Counted from the stretch's first letter, positions 49,430 to 58,178 are shown. The stretch is 64,000 nt of DNA from Planctomycetota bacterium (GCA_020638835.1 JACKHV010000003.1:186001-250000); one strand, 5' to 3'. Numbers and translations are program-made. Notes: generated from the letters alone by a model not told the origin.

Positions 49430-49953
49430 CGCGGCACCTGCACATCGGCTACTTCGACGACGAGCGGCGCCTGCTCGGCGCGGCGCGTGAGTGTCGCGAT
49501 CGAGGCATCCCCGTCGTCGACGCAATCTCGCCGTTCCCGGTGCATGGAATCGACGAGGCGCTCGGCATCCGGCCTTCGCGCCTGCCCTGGGTGACGCTCG
49601 TGGGGGGCACGGCGGGAGCGGTGCTGGGTCTCCTGCTCCAGTACTGGACGGCGGGGGTGAACTGGCCGCTGAACGTCGGCGGCAAGCCGCTCGACTCGTT
49701 CCCGGCCTTCGTTCCCGTGGCGTTCGAGCTCACCATCCTGTTCGCCGGCCTCTCGACGGCGGGTGCGCTGCTGCTGCGATCCCGCATCTGGCCGGGCCGC
49801 GGCGTGAGACGAGGCTTCGAGACCACGACCGACGGGACCCACGCCCTGGTGCTTGAGGAACGAGACGCCTCGTTCGAGTCCCGCGAGTTCCGCGAGCTGT
49901 TCCTTCGTCATGGCGCAACGCGCAGCGTGGAGCGTGCGGAGGTGATCGCATGA
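49426..49953 (+). CDS. actD: Alternative complex III subunit D (DUF3341)
   Basis: This is a 175-residue protein with two membrane segments ([21 protein letters not shown] and a second near 105-125). The cytoplasmic N-terminal domain ([20 protein letters not shown]) is the typical DUF3341 start. It is a structural subunit of the complex. It overlaps both neighbours by four bases (ATGA). Confidence 0.9.
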   Translation: MTRHLHIGYFDDERRLLGAARECRDRGIPVVDAISPFPVHGIDEALGIRPSRLPWVTLVGGTAGAVLGLLLQYWTAGVNWPLNVGGKPLDSFPAFVPVAFELTILFAGLSTAGALLLRSRIWPGRGVRRGFETTTDGTHALVLEERDASFESREFRELFLRHGATRSVERAEVIA

Positions 49954-50516
49954 ACCGAGTCCTGGCCTATCCGCTCACGGCGCTCGCCGTGGTTCTCTCC
50001 TGTGCCGGCTTGCGCGCCCTCGTCGCCGAGGACACGGAACAGCGCAACTACCGCTTCTTCCCGGACATGGCCGTGTCTGGCACGCACGAAGCGTTCGACG
50101 CTGCGCCCGGCGGCACTGCCATGTTGCCGCTCGTTCCGGGCGTCGTCGTCCGCGGGGAGCTTCCCTTGCGCTTCGGGCCCGGACCCGACGAGGCGCAGCG
50201 AGCCGGTCGCGAGCTGCACAGCCCCCTCAGGGAGCCGACCGCCGCCGACTACGAGGCCGGCGCTCGGCTCTACGGCATCTACTGCAGCGTCTGCCACGAT
50301 CCCGCGGGGAACGGGCGCGGCAGAGTGGTCGAACGCGGGTTCTTGCCGCCGCCGTCGCTGCACGCCGCGCGCGCCTTGGCGATGGCCGATGGAGAGATGT
50401 TCCACATCCTCACGCATGGCCAAGGGAATATGGCTTCCTACGCCGGCCAGTTGTCGAGAGACGAGCGTTGGAGAGTGGTCCTCCACGTCCGTCGACTTCA
50501 GGAGGAGTCGCGATGA
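49950..50516 (+). CDS. actE: Alternative complex III monoheme cytochrome c subunit
   Basis: This is a 188-residue exported protein with one heme site, CSVCH (near residue 113), in GARLYGIYCSVCHDPAGNGRG. The segment before it (LHSPLREPTAADYEAG) is typical of ActE. The N-terminus is a signal peptide or anchor with a Cys that may be lipidated. It forms the electron exit with ActA. It overlaps actD and actF by four bases each. Confidence 0.92.
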   Translation: MNRVLAYPLTALAVVLSCAGLRALVAEDTEQRNYRFFPDMAVSGTHEAFDAAPGGTAMLPLVPGVVVRGELPLRFGPGPDEAQRAGRELHSPLREPTAADYEAGARLYGIYCSVCHDPAGNGRGRVVERGFLPPPSLHAARALAMADGEMFHILTHGQGNMASYAGQLSRDERWRVVLHVRRLQEESR

Positions 50517-51697
50517 GCGTCCACGCCTCGATCCGCTTCGCCCCGCCGCGTGCGTTGATGCGCGGCCTGCTGGTGATCGTCTTCGTCTGCGGACTGCTGT
50601 TCGGGCTCGGCTTGTTGGGACCGGAGTCTCGCGAGCGCTCGATGGGCGGCTTGCTGATGGGCTTCGTCCACGCCGTGTCGATCACGGTGGCCGGAGGTCT
50701 GTTCCTGGCAGTGCTACGGCTCTCGAACGCCCGCTGGGCGACCGCCCTGCGACGCCTGCCCGAAGCACTCGCCGCGAGCCTTCCCGTCCTCGGATTCCTC
50801 GCACTGATCCTGATCGGCGGCGTCCCCTTGCTCTACGACTGGTCACACGAGAGCCACGTGCTCGGCGACCCGATCCTGGAGGGCAAGTCGGACTACCTGA
50901 ACTGGTTCGCGTTCGGTGTTCGCTCGATCGTGTTCTTCCTGGTCTGGACCTGGCTCATGCGCGGTATGGTGGCGCACTCGCGTCGACAGGACGCGGACGG
51001 CGACGCTCGACATCGGGCGGCCATGTTCAAGTACGCCGCTTGCTTCATGCCGGTCTTGGCGGTGACCTATTCGCTGGCCAGCGTCGACTGGGTCGAGTCG
51101 CTCGAGCCGCACTGGTTCAGCACGGCCTTCGCGCTCGTCACGCTGTCAGGCGCCGCGTGCTCGGCGCTCGCGGCGTGCGTCCTGCTCGGGCTCTGGTTGC
51201 GCAAGCGGGGCGAACTGCGTCGCGCGTTCACCGACGATCACCTCGACGACCTCGGCAAGATCACCATCGGCTTCGCGCTGTTCTGGGGGTACATCTGGTT
51301 CTGCCAGTACATGCTCGTCTGGTACACGAACATGCCCGAGGAGACGCCCTACTACGCCTTGCGCCTGAACGGCGGGTGGGGCCACGTCGCGAAGCTCTGC
51401 ATCCTCCTGTGCTGGGCCGTGCCGTTCTTCGTGCTGATGCCGAAGCGGGCGCGCCGCAGCGCCGCGGTGATGGGCCGCGTGGCCGTGGTCGTCCTCGTCG
51501 GGCAGGCGACGCACTGGTATTGGCTGATCGGACCCGTGGTGATCGGCGAGCACCCTGCTTTCGGGATGTGGGACTTGGCGCCCGTGGTCGGCAGCCTGGC
51601 GCTCCTGGCGTGGGGCGTGCTGCGCCGGCTCTCCGAAGCACCGATCGTCCCGCTGCGCGACCCCGCGCTCGAGGAGAGCCTGCACTACCACTGCTGA
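50513..51697 (+). CDS. actF: Alternative complex III NrfD-like membrane subunit, second
   Basis: This is a 394-residue protein with about ten membrane segments, homologous in architecture to ActC. The motif FALFWGYIWFCQYMLVWYTNMPEETPYY is diagnostic for ActF. It is the last gene of the 18-kb operon; no cytochrome oxidase genes follow, unlike in many act loci. The ATG at 50513 overlaps the actE stop; an open GTG-type start further upstream would lie inside actE. Confidence 0.92.
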   Translation: MSVHASIRFAPPRALMRGLLVIVFVCGLLFGLGLLGPESRERSMGGLLMGFVHAVSITVAGGLFLAVLRLSNARWATALRRLPEALAASLPVLGFLALILIGGVPLLYDWSHESHVLGDPILEGKSDYLNWFAFGVRSIVFFLVWTWLMRGMVAHSRRQDADGDARHRAAMFKYAACFMPVLAVTYSLASVDWVESLEPHWFSTAFALVTLSGAACSALAACVLLGLWLRKRGELRRAFTDDHLDDLGKITIGFALFWGYIWFCQYMLVWYTNMPEETPYYALRLNGGWGHVAKLCILLCWAVPFFVLMPKRARRSAAVMGRVAVVVLVGQATHWYWLIGPVVIGEHPAFGMWDLAPVVGSLALLAWGVLRRLSEAPIVPLRDPALEESLHYHC

Positions 51698-51736
51698 GGC
51701 CCGCGCGCGGCCGGCGACGAGCAGGCCGGACGAGAA

Positions 51737-51774
51737 GCGTCGCAGCCGCGGTCCGAGGACCACGGCTGCGACGC
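51737..51774. terminator. Stem-loop terminator between actF and tetR
   Basis: GCGTCGCAGCCG and CGGCTGCGACGC pair, as do the inner GGTCC and GGACC, with one mismatch and a GA loop: a stem of 17 base pairs. It lies between the convergent actF and tetR genes and can serve both. There is no strong U-tract. Confidence 0.65.
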
Positions 51775-51806
51775 TGATTCGTGCGCTGTTCGACTGCGAG
51801 CGGGGG

Positions 51807-52385
51807 CTAGTCGAGCGCCTTGAGCGCATTGCGCAGGTGCGCTTCGGTGATCGGGCGCGACAGGCGCATCGCGGCGTCGACGATCAGCGACTGCATCGTG
51901 TAGGTCAGGTAGCGCGCGAGCTCGTCGGCGTTGCGCTCGGGAGCGATCTCGCCGCCGGCCTGTGCGTCCTTGACGGCCTGCAGGAAGGCGTCGTCGACGC
52001 TGCGGATGAACCGGTCGATCTGGTCGCGCGTCTCCTGGCTGCCGGGATTCACCGCGAGGGACGACTTGATCATCAGGCAGGCGGGGTGCTCGCCGCTGAT
52101 CTGCGACTGGATCACGCCCTGGAGGAAGCCTTCGATGCGCTGACGGGCCGGACCGGTTCCGCGCAGCGGCGCGAGGAAGTCGTTCTCGACGAGCTCGTTG
52201 TAGCGGTCGAGCGCGGCCTGGAAGAGCGCGTGCTTGTTCCCGAAGGTCGCGTACATGCTCGCGCGGTTGACGCCGGTCTCGTCGACCAGGTTCTGCATCG
52301 AGGTCGAGTCGTAGCCTTTCAGCCAGAACAGGCGCAGTGCGCGGTCGAGGGCGATGTCGCGGTCGAATTCTCTGGTACGTGCCAT
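51807..52385 (-). CDS. TetR-family transcriptional regulator
   Basis: This is a 192-residue protein. The N-terminal DNA-binding domain has LFWLKGYDSTSMQNLVDETGVNRASMYATFGNKHALF, the usual TetR helix-turn-helix. The C-terminal ligand domain (GEHPACLMIKSSLA) resembles the AcrR/NemR branch. A target or ligand cannot be deduced; the nearest gene on its upstream side is 360 bases away on the same strand. Confidence 0.88.
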   Translation of the reverse strand: MARTREFDRDIALDRALRLFWLKGYDSTSMQNLVDETGVNRASMYATFGNKHALFQAALDRYNELVENDFLAPLRGTGPARQRIEGFLQGVIQSQISGEHPACLMIKSSLAVNPGSQETRDQIDRFIRSVDDAFLQAVKDAQAGGEIAPERNADELARYLTYTMQSLIVDAAMRLSRPITEAHLRNALKALD

Positions 52386-52744
52386 GTCGTTGCGTGGAGG
52401 GGGCTCGGAGGAGGGGGGGGCGACAGCAGGTACGAAGGGCTCCGCGAGGGCGCGCCCTGTTTCGTGGAAGAGGGTGCTGAGGACTCCGAGGGGAAGTGCG
52501 AGACGCCGGCGCAGCCGAGAACGACATGCGGCACCCGTGCCGCCCGGCGCGGAACGCGAATGCCGGAGCGGCTCGGTGACTCGGATCCCCGGGGGATCTT
52601 CTCACCGCCTTCACCGGCGCGGGATCGGGTATTCGCCCCGTTGCCCGCCCGGAGGGCGTCGAAAGCCGTCTCCAGGGGTCCCGGAAGATCGAATCTTCGC
52701 GCGGATCAGGGTGAGACTGGACCCCGACGCGACGGCGAGGCGCG
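52386..52744. other. Intergenic region upstream of tetR
   Basis: This gap of 359 bases shows no convincing coding frame. It holds a G-rich stretch (about 52396-52422) near the tetR start and a perfect 15-base palindrome, GATCCCCGGGGGATC (52584-52598), which may be an operator or a small hairpin. Nothing else was recognised. Confidence 0.4.
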
Positions 52745-53167
52745 CTAGCCGCGCAGGCGCGGCCAGAGATTCCAGATGAACAGCCCGACCGCGCCGACCT
52801 GCAAGCAGGACACGCAGAAGATCGCGATCGGGATCGGCTCGCCGTGCTCGGCGGGGTAGTAGCCGAGCCAGATCTCGAGCACGAAGCGCGCGATGGACCC
52901 GGGCACCAGCAGCGCGAAGGCGAGCCACGCGACGCCTTCCTTGTACCGACTGCCGGCGGGGGCTTCGGGCAGCTTCCACAGCGCCACGCCCATCGACGTC
53001 AGGAGGAAGAAGCCGATCATCAAGAGGTGCGTGTGCGCCACGATGTACGGCGGGTGCATGCTGCCCGCCGCGAGGTGTTTCGCGGACGACATGTGCAGCC
53101 CGGTGAGCATGCCGAGCAGGAGGAAGCAGAGGGCGGTCTTGACGTAGACGCGGCTGAGCTTGTTCAT
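52745..53167 (-). CDS. Small membrane protein resembling part of heme-copper oxidase subunit I
   Basis: This is a 140-residue protein with four membrane segments. MHPPYIVAHTHLLMIGFFLLTSMGVALW resembles the heme-ligand helix region of cbb3/NorB-type subunit I (HAHL-like His-x-His). It is far too short for an oxidase (about 450 residues or more), so it may be a heme-binding or assembly protein. Small proteins of this kind occur as stand-alone genes in planctomycetes and relatives (recall, not checked). The start overlaps the stop of the phosphodiesterase gene (ATGA). Confidence 0.6.
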   Translation of the reverse strand: MNKLSRVYVKTALCFLLLGMLTGLHMSSAKHLAAGSMHPPYIVAHTHLLMIGFFLLTSMGVALWKLPEAPAGSRYKEGVAWLAFALLVPGSIARFVLEIWLGYYPAEHGEPIPIAIFCVSCLQVGAVGLFIWNLWPRLRG

Positions 53168-54561
53168 CGTCTTCGGTCCTCGAGCAGTCGCAGCACGCGC
53201 GACTTGACGGAGTAGAGGTCGAGCTGCGGTCCGTCGGGTTCACCGCCGCACTCCGCGAAGGGGCGCGAGCAGAGGAACACCGGGCCGTCGAGCGGGTCGT
53301 CGGGCAGGCGGCCGTGGCTTCCGCGCACCAGCGTCGGGTCGGTCGGGACGACGTCCATCAGGTAGCGCATGCCGAGCTTCTTCTGCGCGAGGCGCCGCGC
53401 GACGCGCAGCATCGGCGCCTTGAGCTTCGGATCGACGAACAGCTCGCAGGGGTCGTACCCCGGCTTGTTGTGGATGTCGACCGTGCGCGCGAAGTCGGGT
53501 TCGCCGGCGTCGTCGAGCCAGTAGTAGTAGGTGAACCAGGCGCGGGGCTTCGCGATGGCGACGAGTTCGCCGGCGCGCGGATGGTCGAGGCCCAGTGCGG
53601 CGCGCTCGGGTCCGACGTGCACCGACTCGACGCCGGGGAGCGCGCGCAGCACTTCCGCAGCCGCGGCGGTCGACTCGGCGTTCTTCGTGTAGACGTGCGC
53701 GAGCTGGTGGTCCGCCAGCGCGAAGGCCTTGCTGCCGAAGACGTCCAGGCGGTCGCCCGTCGGCGTCTCGCGCGCGACGAGCAGGCCGGCGCGGCGCAGG
53801 GCGCGGTTCACGTCGACCGGTTGGTCGACCTCGGTGATGCCGTACTCCGAGGTGGCCACGACCGTGTAGCCGCCGGCGTCGGCCGCCTGCACCAGTTGTC
53901 CGACGAGGCCGTCGAGCTCGCGCACCGCGCGCTGCGAGCGCTCGTCGTTCGGGCCGTAGCGCTGCAGGTCGTAGTCGAGGTGCGGCAGGTACGCGAGCAC
54001 CAGCCCTGGCGCGCGCTCGCGCATGGTGCGGATCGTCGCGTCCGCGATCCAACGGCTCGAGGGCAGTCCGCTCTTCGGACCCCAGAAGTCGAAGAAGGGG
54101 AACGGGCCGAGTTCGCGTTCGAGCTGCGCGCCGTACTCGGTCGGCCAAGAGTAGATCGCGGCGATCTTGCGACCGTCCGCCGGATAGAACGGCCGCGGCG
54201 TGACCGACAGGTCGACGTCCGCGCCCATGTTCCACCACCAGAAGAGCTTCGCGACCTGCTTGCCGCCGAGCAGCGGCCGCGCGGCCTCGTAGACCTTCTC
54301 GCCGGAGACCAGCTGGTTCGCCTGGCGCCAGAGCGCGACCTCGCGCGTCACCGGGTCCAGCCAACCATTGCCGACCGCGCCGTGCTCCTGCGGCGAGAGC
54401 CCCGTCAGCAGCGAGGCCTGCACGCTGCACGTCACCGCCGGCAGCACCGTCGTCATCGGCGCCATCGCCCCGCGCGCGGCGAGCGCGGCGAGGTGGGGCG
54501 TGTCGGTCCCGATCATGCGGGGCGTCAGGCCGACGAGATCGAGCCAGAGCAGGGGGCACAT
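53164..54561 (-). CDS. Alkaline-phosphatase-superfamily phosphodiesterase/nucleotide pyrophosphatase
   Basis: This is a 465-residue protein. The N-terminal LLWLDLVGLTPRMI has the first metal Asp; the nucleophile is probably Thr or Ser in TTVLPAVTCSVQASLLTG; LPHLDYDLQRYGP and ATSEYGITEV supply further metal ligands; VDIHNKPGYDPCELF has the late His. This matches the type I phosphodiesterase/nucleotide pyrophosphatase branch. It has no signal peptide and appears cytoplasmic. The first metal-binding motif is followed directly by substrate-loop sequence, as in relatives. GTG at 54588 is an alternative start. Confidence 0.82.
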   Translation of the reverse strand: MCPLLWLDLVGLTPRMIGTDTPHLAALAARGAMAPMTTVLPAVTCSVQASLLTGLSPQEHGAVGNGWLDPVTREVALWRQANQLVSGEKVYEAARPLLGGKQVAKLFWWWNMGADVDLSVTPRPFYPADGRKIAAIYSWPTEYGAQLERELGPFPFFDFWGPKSGLPSSRWIADATIRTMRERAPGLVLAYLPHLDYDLQRYGPNDERSQRAVRELDGLVGQLVQAADAGGYTVVATSEYGITEVDQPVDVNRALRRAGLLVARETPTGDRLDVFGSKAFALADHQLAHVYTKNAESTAAAAEVLRALPGVESVHVGPERAALGLDHPRAGELVAIAKPRAWFTYYYWLDDAGEPDFARTVDIHNKPGYDPCELFVDPKLKAPMLRVARRLAQKKLGMRYLMDVVPTDPTLVRGSHGRLPDDPLDGPVFLCSRPFAECGGEPDGPQLDLYSVKSRVLRLLEDRRR

Positions 54562-54623
54562 CGGCGGCGACTCTAAGGAACGGACCACTGGCCTGGCGAG
54601 CCGTGTTCCGTCAGTCTGTGTCG

Positions 54624-55829
54624 ATGATCCACAGCCTCCTCCTCGCTCTCCTCCTCGGTCTTCCCGCGCAGGACGTCCCGACCCCCGATCCCGATCCGCT
54701 CGCCAAGGCGCCTTCCGTCTCCGCGGACCAGCTCGCGAAGGCCCGCAAGCGGTCGGTTCAGATCCTGCTCGCGCTGCAGGAGAGCCTCGACGAGGAGGGC
54801 GCCGAGGCGGTGCTCGACGAGTGGCCCTATGAGGGCGTCTACCGCGTCGGCGGCGAGATCCCGACCGGCTACCGCGTGGGCGGGACGTCGATCGTCGCCG
54901 AGGCGCTGCTCGAGTCGCCGGACGCGCGCGAGCTGAAGGATGTCCGCGAGGCGGTCGACCGAGCGCTCGCCTTCGTGCTCGAGATGCTGGAGACGCGTGA
55001 CATGCAGTCGGGCTTCAAGGGCACGTACGACGTGCGCGGTTGGGGGCACACCTACGCGCTGTCGTTCCTGTTGACGCTGCGCCGGCTCGACGTGGTCCCC
55101 GCGGGCAAGCGTGACGTCGTCGACCTCTCCGTCCGCTGGTTGGTCGAGACGCTGAGCGCGACCGAGATCGTCGAGAACGGCGGCTGGAACTACTCGCGCC
55201 GGGCGGGCGGCGAGAAGCCGAACGCGCCCTCGCCGTTCATGACGGCGCCGACCTTGCTCACGCTCTACGAGGCGAAGCGCCAGGGAGAAGCGGTGGACGA
55301 CGAAGTGATCGACCGCGCGCTCTCGGCGCTCGAGTCCGCCCGCGACGGCGAGACGGGCGCCTACGTCTACGCCGGTTCGGCCGGCGGCCGGGCCGAAGAG
55401 GTGCCGGGCGCGATCGGACGCATGCCGGTCAGCGAGCTCGCGCTGCACCTCGCGGGCCGCGGCTCGACCGACCGCATCCGGTCCTCGATCGACGCCTTCT
55501 TCGAGCACTGGGAGTGGCTCGAAGTGCGCCGCCGCCAGAACGGCACGCACGTGGCGCCCTACGGCATCGCGCCCTACTACTTCTTCTACGCGCACCGCTA
55601 CGCCGCCCAGGCGATCGAGGCGCTGCCCGAGGCGGAGCGCGCCGGTTACCGCGAGAAGCTCTACTCGCTGCTCTGGATGATCCGCGAGGACTCGGGCGGC
55701 TGGAACGACCGCGTCTTCCCGCGCAGCGAGAACTTCGGCACCGCGATGACGCTGCTGGCCCTGCTCGCGCCCGACGCCCCGCAGCCCGCCGGCTGGGAGC
55801 CGACGCCGAGCGAGGAGCCCGCGAAGTAG
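54624..55829 (+). CDS. Exported prenyltransferase/squalene-cyclase-fold protein
   Basis: This is a 401-residue protein with a signal peptide (MIHSLLLALLLGLPAQD). The body is alpha-helical with repeated Gly-Trp segments (VRGWGHTYALSFLL, NGGWNYSR, SGGWNDR) like the alpha6/alpha6 barrels of squalene cyclases and prenyltransferases. The DxDD cyclase motif is absent, so catalysis is doubtful; related secreted proteins with this fold are common in planctomycetes. The last codons and TAG stop lie inside hairpin copy 3. The ATG at 54624 starts the signal peptide. Confidence 0.7.
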   Translation: MIHSLLLALLLGLPAQDVPTPDPDPLAKAPSVSADQLAKARKRSVQILLALQESLDEEGAEAVLDEWPYEGVYRVGGEIPTGYRVGGTSIVAEALLESPDARELKDVREAVDRALAFVLEMLETRDMQSGFKGTYDVRGWGHTYALSFLLTLRRLDVVPAGKRDVVDLSVRWLVETLSATEIVENGGWNYSRRAGGEKPNAPSPFMTAPTLLTLYEAKRQGEAVDDEVIDRALSALESARDGETGAYVYAGSAGGRAEEVPGAIGRMPVSELALHLAGRGSTDRIRSSIDAFFEHWEWLEVRRRQNGTHVAPYGIAPYYFFYAHRYAAQAIEALPEAERAGYREKLYSLLWMIREDSGGWNDRVFPRSENFGTAMTLLALLAPDAPQPAGWEPTPSEEPAK

Positions 55830-55941
55830 GGAATACCGTGCCGTAGTCGTTTGTTCCCGTAGCCGTCGACGGCTTCGAGTACGCACGGTCGACGGGCGGC
55901 TACGGGAACAAACGACTACGGCACGGTATTTCCTACTTCGC
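55821..55941. repeat. Stop-codon hairpin repeat, copy 3 (121 bp inverted repeat, divergent arms)
   Basis: The arms begin GCGAAGTAGGGAATACCGTG and match for about 44 bases with one mismatch, then again at GTCGAC. The left arm includes the final two codons and the TAG stop of the cyclase-fold gene; the right arm ends 13 bases before the Rieske start. The arm sequence is only loosely like the other copies, but position and architecture are the same. Confidence 0.88.
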
Positions 55942-55954
55942 GCCAGCCCGTAAC

Positions 55955-56314
55955 ATGCTCGCCATGTTCGGCAAGATCCTCTCCGCCTTCCGCGGCAAGC
56001 CCGCCCTGATCAAGGGCGCCGGGCGCCTCGAAGAAGGTCAGTCCAAGCGCGTCGAGCTCGGCGACACCCTCGCCGGCGGAATCGCCGTGATCCTGTGTCG
56101 CGTGAACGGCGAGCTGCTCGCGCTCGACGACCGTTGCCCGCACGACGACGGGCGCATCATCGGCGGGCCGCTCGTCGAGGGGAAGTTCGCGGTCTGTCCG
56201 CTCCACAACTACCAGTTCGACCCCAAGAGCGGTGCGCCGCGCAACAACGCGTGCAAGAAGGCGCGGACCTACAAGGTGCGCGAAGCGAACGGCGATGCCG
56301 AGGTCTGGATCTGA
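55955..56314 (+). CDS. Rieske-type [2Fe-2S] ferredoxin
   Basis: This is a 119-residue protein with CPHDDG and CPLHNYQFD (C-x-H and C-x2-H, about 20 residues apart) that ligand a Rieske cluster. There is no signal peptide or membrane anchor, so it is a soluble Rieske ferredoxin of the NirD/BphF type. The partner enzyme is not in the window. An ATG at 55964 is an alternative start. No ribosome site is visible; the leader is the arm of hairpin copy 3. Confidence 0.87.
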   Translation: MLAMFGKILSAFRGKPALIKGAGRLEEGQSKRVELGDTLAGGIAVILCRVNGELLALDDRCPHDDGRIIGGPLVEGKFAVCPLHNYQFDPKSGAPRNNACKKARTYKVREANGDAEVWI

Positions 56315-56345
56315 CGGATGCGCGCCTTGCGCGCTCGAGCTACCC

Positions 56346-56744
56346 ATGAACGAAGCGAAACAGCGCGGCGGATGGCAGACCTTCCGGGTCTCGATCCCGC
56401 GCGTGCTGCGACGGCGCTGCCCGCAGTGCGGCGACGGCGCGCTGTTCCGGACGCGATTCGAGCTGCAAGAAGCCTGCGCCGACTGCGGGCTCGTCTACCG
56501 CCGCGAACAGGGAAGCATGACGGGGTCGATGTACCTCTGCGCCGCCGTCACGGAGATCGTCGCGGCGATCCTCGCGGTCGGCATGTTTCTGGCGGGGCTC
56601 GGGCTCTACGCCGGCCTGATCGTGGGTCTGTTGTCGATCACGATCTTCTGCTTCTGGTTCCTTCCGTACTCGAAGGGGATCTGGGTGGCCGTCGAGTACT
56701 CGACGGACGTCGGGAACCGTGAGGACTGGGTCGACCCGCGCTAG
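56346..56744 (+). CDS. DUF983 family membrane protein
   Basis: This is a 132-residue protein. An N-terminal zinc-ribbon-like motif (CPQCGDGALF..CADCGL) is followed by two membrane segments (AVTEIVAAILAVGMFLAGLG, LIVGLLSITIFCFWFLPY). This matches DUF983, whose role is unknown; members in proteobacteria lie near oxidase assembly genes. It lies 31 bases after the Rieske gene and eight bases before mutM. Confidence 0.78.
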   Translation: MNEAKQRGGWQTFRVSIPRVLRRRCPQCGDGALFRTRFELQEACADCGLVYRREQGSMTGSMYLCAAVTEIVAAILAVGMFLAGLGLYAGLIVGLLSITIFCFWFLPYSKGIWVAVEYSTDVGNREDWVDPR

Positions 56745-56752
56745 CGGACGCG

Positions 56753-57595
56753 ATGCCCGAGCTCCCGGAGGTCGAGACCGTCGCGCGCCTCGTGCGCCCG
56801 AAGCTCGTCGGGCGTCGCATCGAGGGCGCGCACGTCGAGTGGCCGCGCACGGTGGGGGAACTCGGCCCCGACGCTTTCGCGCGCGCCATCGAAGGCACGC
56901 GCGTGACCCGCGTCTGGCGGCGGGCCAAGTACATCGTCGTCGACCTCGAGCGCGCAAGGGCGCCCGCGGGTCACCTCTCGATCCACCTGCGCATGACGGG
57001 TCGTCTGCAGGTCGACCGCGCCGGCACCGAGACGCCGCCCTACACCCGCGTCGAGCTGCCGCTGGACCGGCGCGCCGTCCTGCGCTTCATCGACGTGCGC
57101 AAGTTCGGTCGCGTCGAGTACCGCGCGAACCTCGACGGCGCCTTCGACCACCTTGGCCCGGAGCCGCTCGACGGTTCGTGGGACGCGGAGGACTTCAGCC
57201 GCGAGCTGCGTGCGCGACGGCGTCAGCTGAAGCCGCTCTTGCTCGACCAGTCGTTCCTGTGCGGACTGGGCAACATCTACGTCGACGAGGCCCTGCACCG
57301 CTCCGGCCTGCACCCGCTGCGCCGCGCGGATCGCGTGCCGGCGCCGCGCGCGCGACGCCTCTTCGCCGAGATCCAGGCTACCCTCGCCGAAGCGATCGAG
57401 CGCGAGGGTTCGAGCTTCGACACCTTCTACCGCACACCCGAGGGGCAGCCCGGGGCCTACCAGCACCAGTTCCGGGTCTATGGACGCCAGGGGAAGCCCT
57501 GCAAGGCCTGCGGTCGGAGGCTCGTGAAGATCTTCGTGGGGCAGCGCGGAACCCACCTCTGTACCCGCTGCCAGCCCGCGCCGCGGTTGCTATGA
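56753..57595 (+). CDS. mutM: Formamidopyrimidine-DNA glycosylase
   Basis: This is a 280-residue protein (E. coli 269). The invariant N-terminus MPELPEVET gives catalytic Pro2 and Glu3. RAKYIVVDL carries the conserved Lys, LGNIYVDEAL is the helix-two-turn-helix, and CKACG..CTRC is the zinc finger at the C-terminus. It excises oxidised purines such as 8-oxoguanine by beta,delta-elimination. A short basic tail follows the finger. A promoter for the next gene overlaps its 3' end. Confidence 0.96.
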   Translation: MPELPEVETVARLVRPKLVGRRIEGAHVEWPRTVGELGPDAFARAIEGTRVTRVWRRAKYIVVDLERARAPAGHLSIHLRMTGRLQVDRAGTETPPYTRVELPLDRRAVLRFIDVRKFGRVEYRANLDGAFDHLGPEPLDGSWDAEDFSRELRARRRQLKPLLLDQSFLCGLGNIYVDEALHRSGLHPLRRADRVPAPRARRLFAEIQATLAEAIEREGSSFDTFYRTPEGQPGAYQHQFRVYGRQGKPCKACGRRLVKIFVGQRGTHLCTRCQPAPRLL

Positions 57596-57596
57596 T
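57568..57596 (+). promoter_or_regulatory. Putative sigma70-type promoter of the EfpL-like gene
   Basis: CTGCCA and TATGAT are separated by 17 bases (consensus TTGACA-N17-TATAAT). TATGAT ends nine bases before the ATG at 57606, so the transcript would be nearly leaderless. It lies inside the 3' end of mutM. Confidence 0.35.
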
Positions 57597-57605
57597 TCCG
57601 CCCCC

Positions 57606-58178
57606 ATGATCGAAACGAGTGACTTCAAGCGCGGCGTCTGCATCCAGTTCAAGGGCGCGCCGATGCAGATCCAACACGTGACCTTCTCGACGCCGACGGC
57701 GCGCGGAGGCAACACGATCGCGAAGACCAAGCTGCGCAACCTGTTGACGGGTCAGCTCCTCTCGGAGTCCATCCGCGGCGGCGAGAAGTTCGACGAGGTG
57801 GACCTCGAACAACACGACGCCAGCTACATGTACAGCGACGGCACGAACTGGCACTTCATGAACAACGAGAGCTTCGAGACCTTCGAGTTCTCGGGAGAGG
57901 ACCTCGGTGAGACCACCGGGTACCTCAAGGACGGCCAAGAAGGCCTGCGCGCGCTGCTGATCGACGGCAAGATCGTCAGCGTCAGCCTGCCGATGACGGT
58001 CGATCTGCTCGTGACCGAGACGGATCCCGTGATCAAGGGCGCGACCGCCAAGGCGCAGATGAAGTCCGCGACGCTCGAGACGGGGATGGTCGTACAGGTC
58101 CCCGCTTACTTGACGATTGGAGAAGTGGCCCGCATCGACACGCGAGACGGTCACTTCGTGGAAAGAGTGAAACAATGA
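57606..58178 (+). CDS. yeiP: Elongation factor P-like protein, EfpL/YeiP type
   Basis: This is a 190-residue protein of three domains. The segment TPTARGGNTIAKTKLRNLLTG places Arg at the tip loop where classical EF-P has a modifiable Lys (PGKG). This matches YeiP/EfpL (SPTARGAATLYK in E. coli). The late motif GATAKAQMKSATLETGMVVQVP is also family-typical. It should relieve ribosome stalling at proline or related motifs without Lys modification. It overlaps the following lipoprotein gene by four bases (ATGA). Confidence 0.9.
   Translation: MIETSDFKRGVCIQFKGAPMQIQHVTFSTPTARGGNTIAKTKLRNLLTGQLLSESIRGGEKFDEVDLEQHDASYMYSDGTNWHFMNNESFETFEFSGEDLGETTGYLKDGQEGLRALLIDGKIVSVSLPMTVDLLVTETDPVIKGATAKAQMKSATLETGMVVQVPAYLTIGEVARIDTRDGHFVERVKQ

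Noticed and set aside
49860..49890. A TTCGAGTCCC string resembling a tRNA T-arm
   Set aside because: It lies inside actD and no acceptor, anticodon or D-arm could be found around it.
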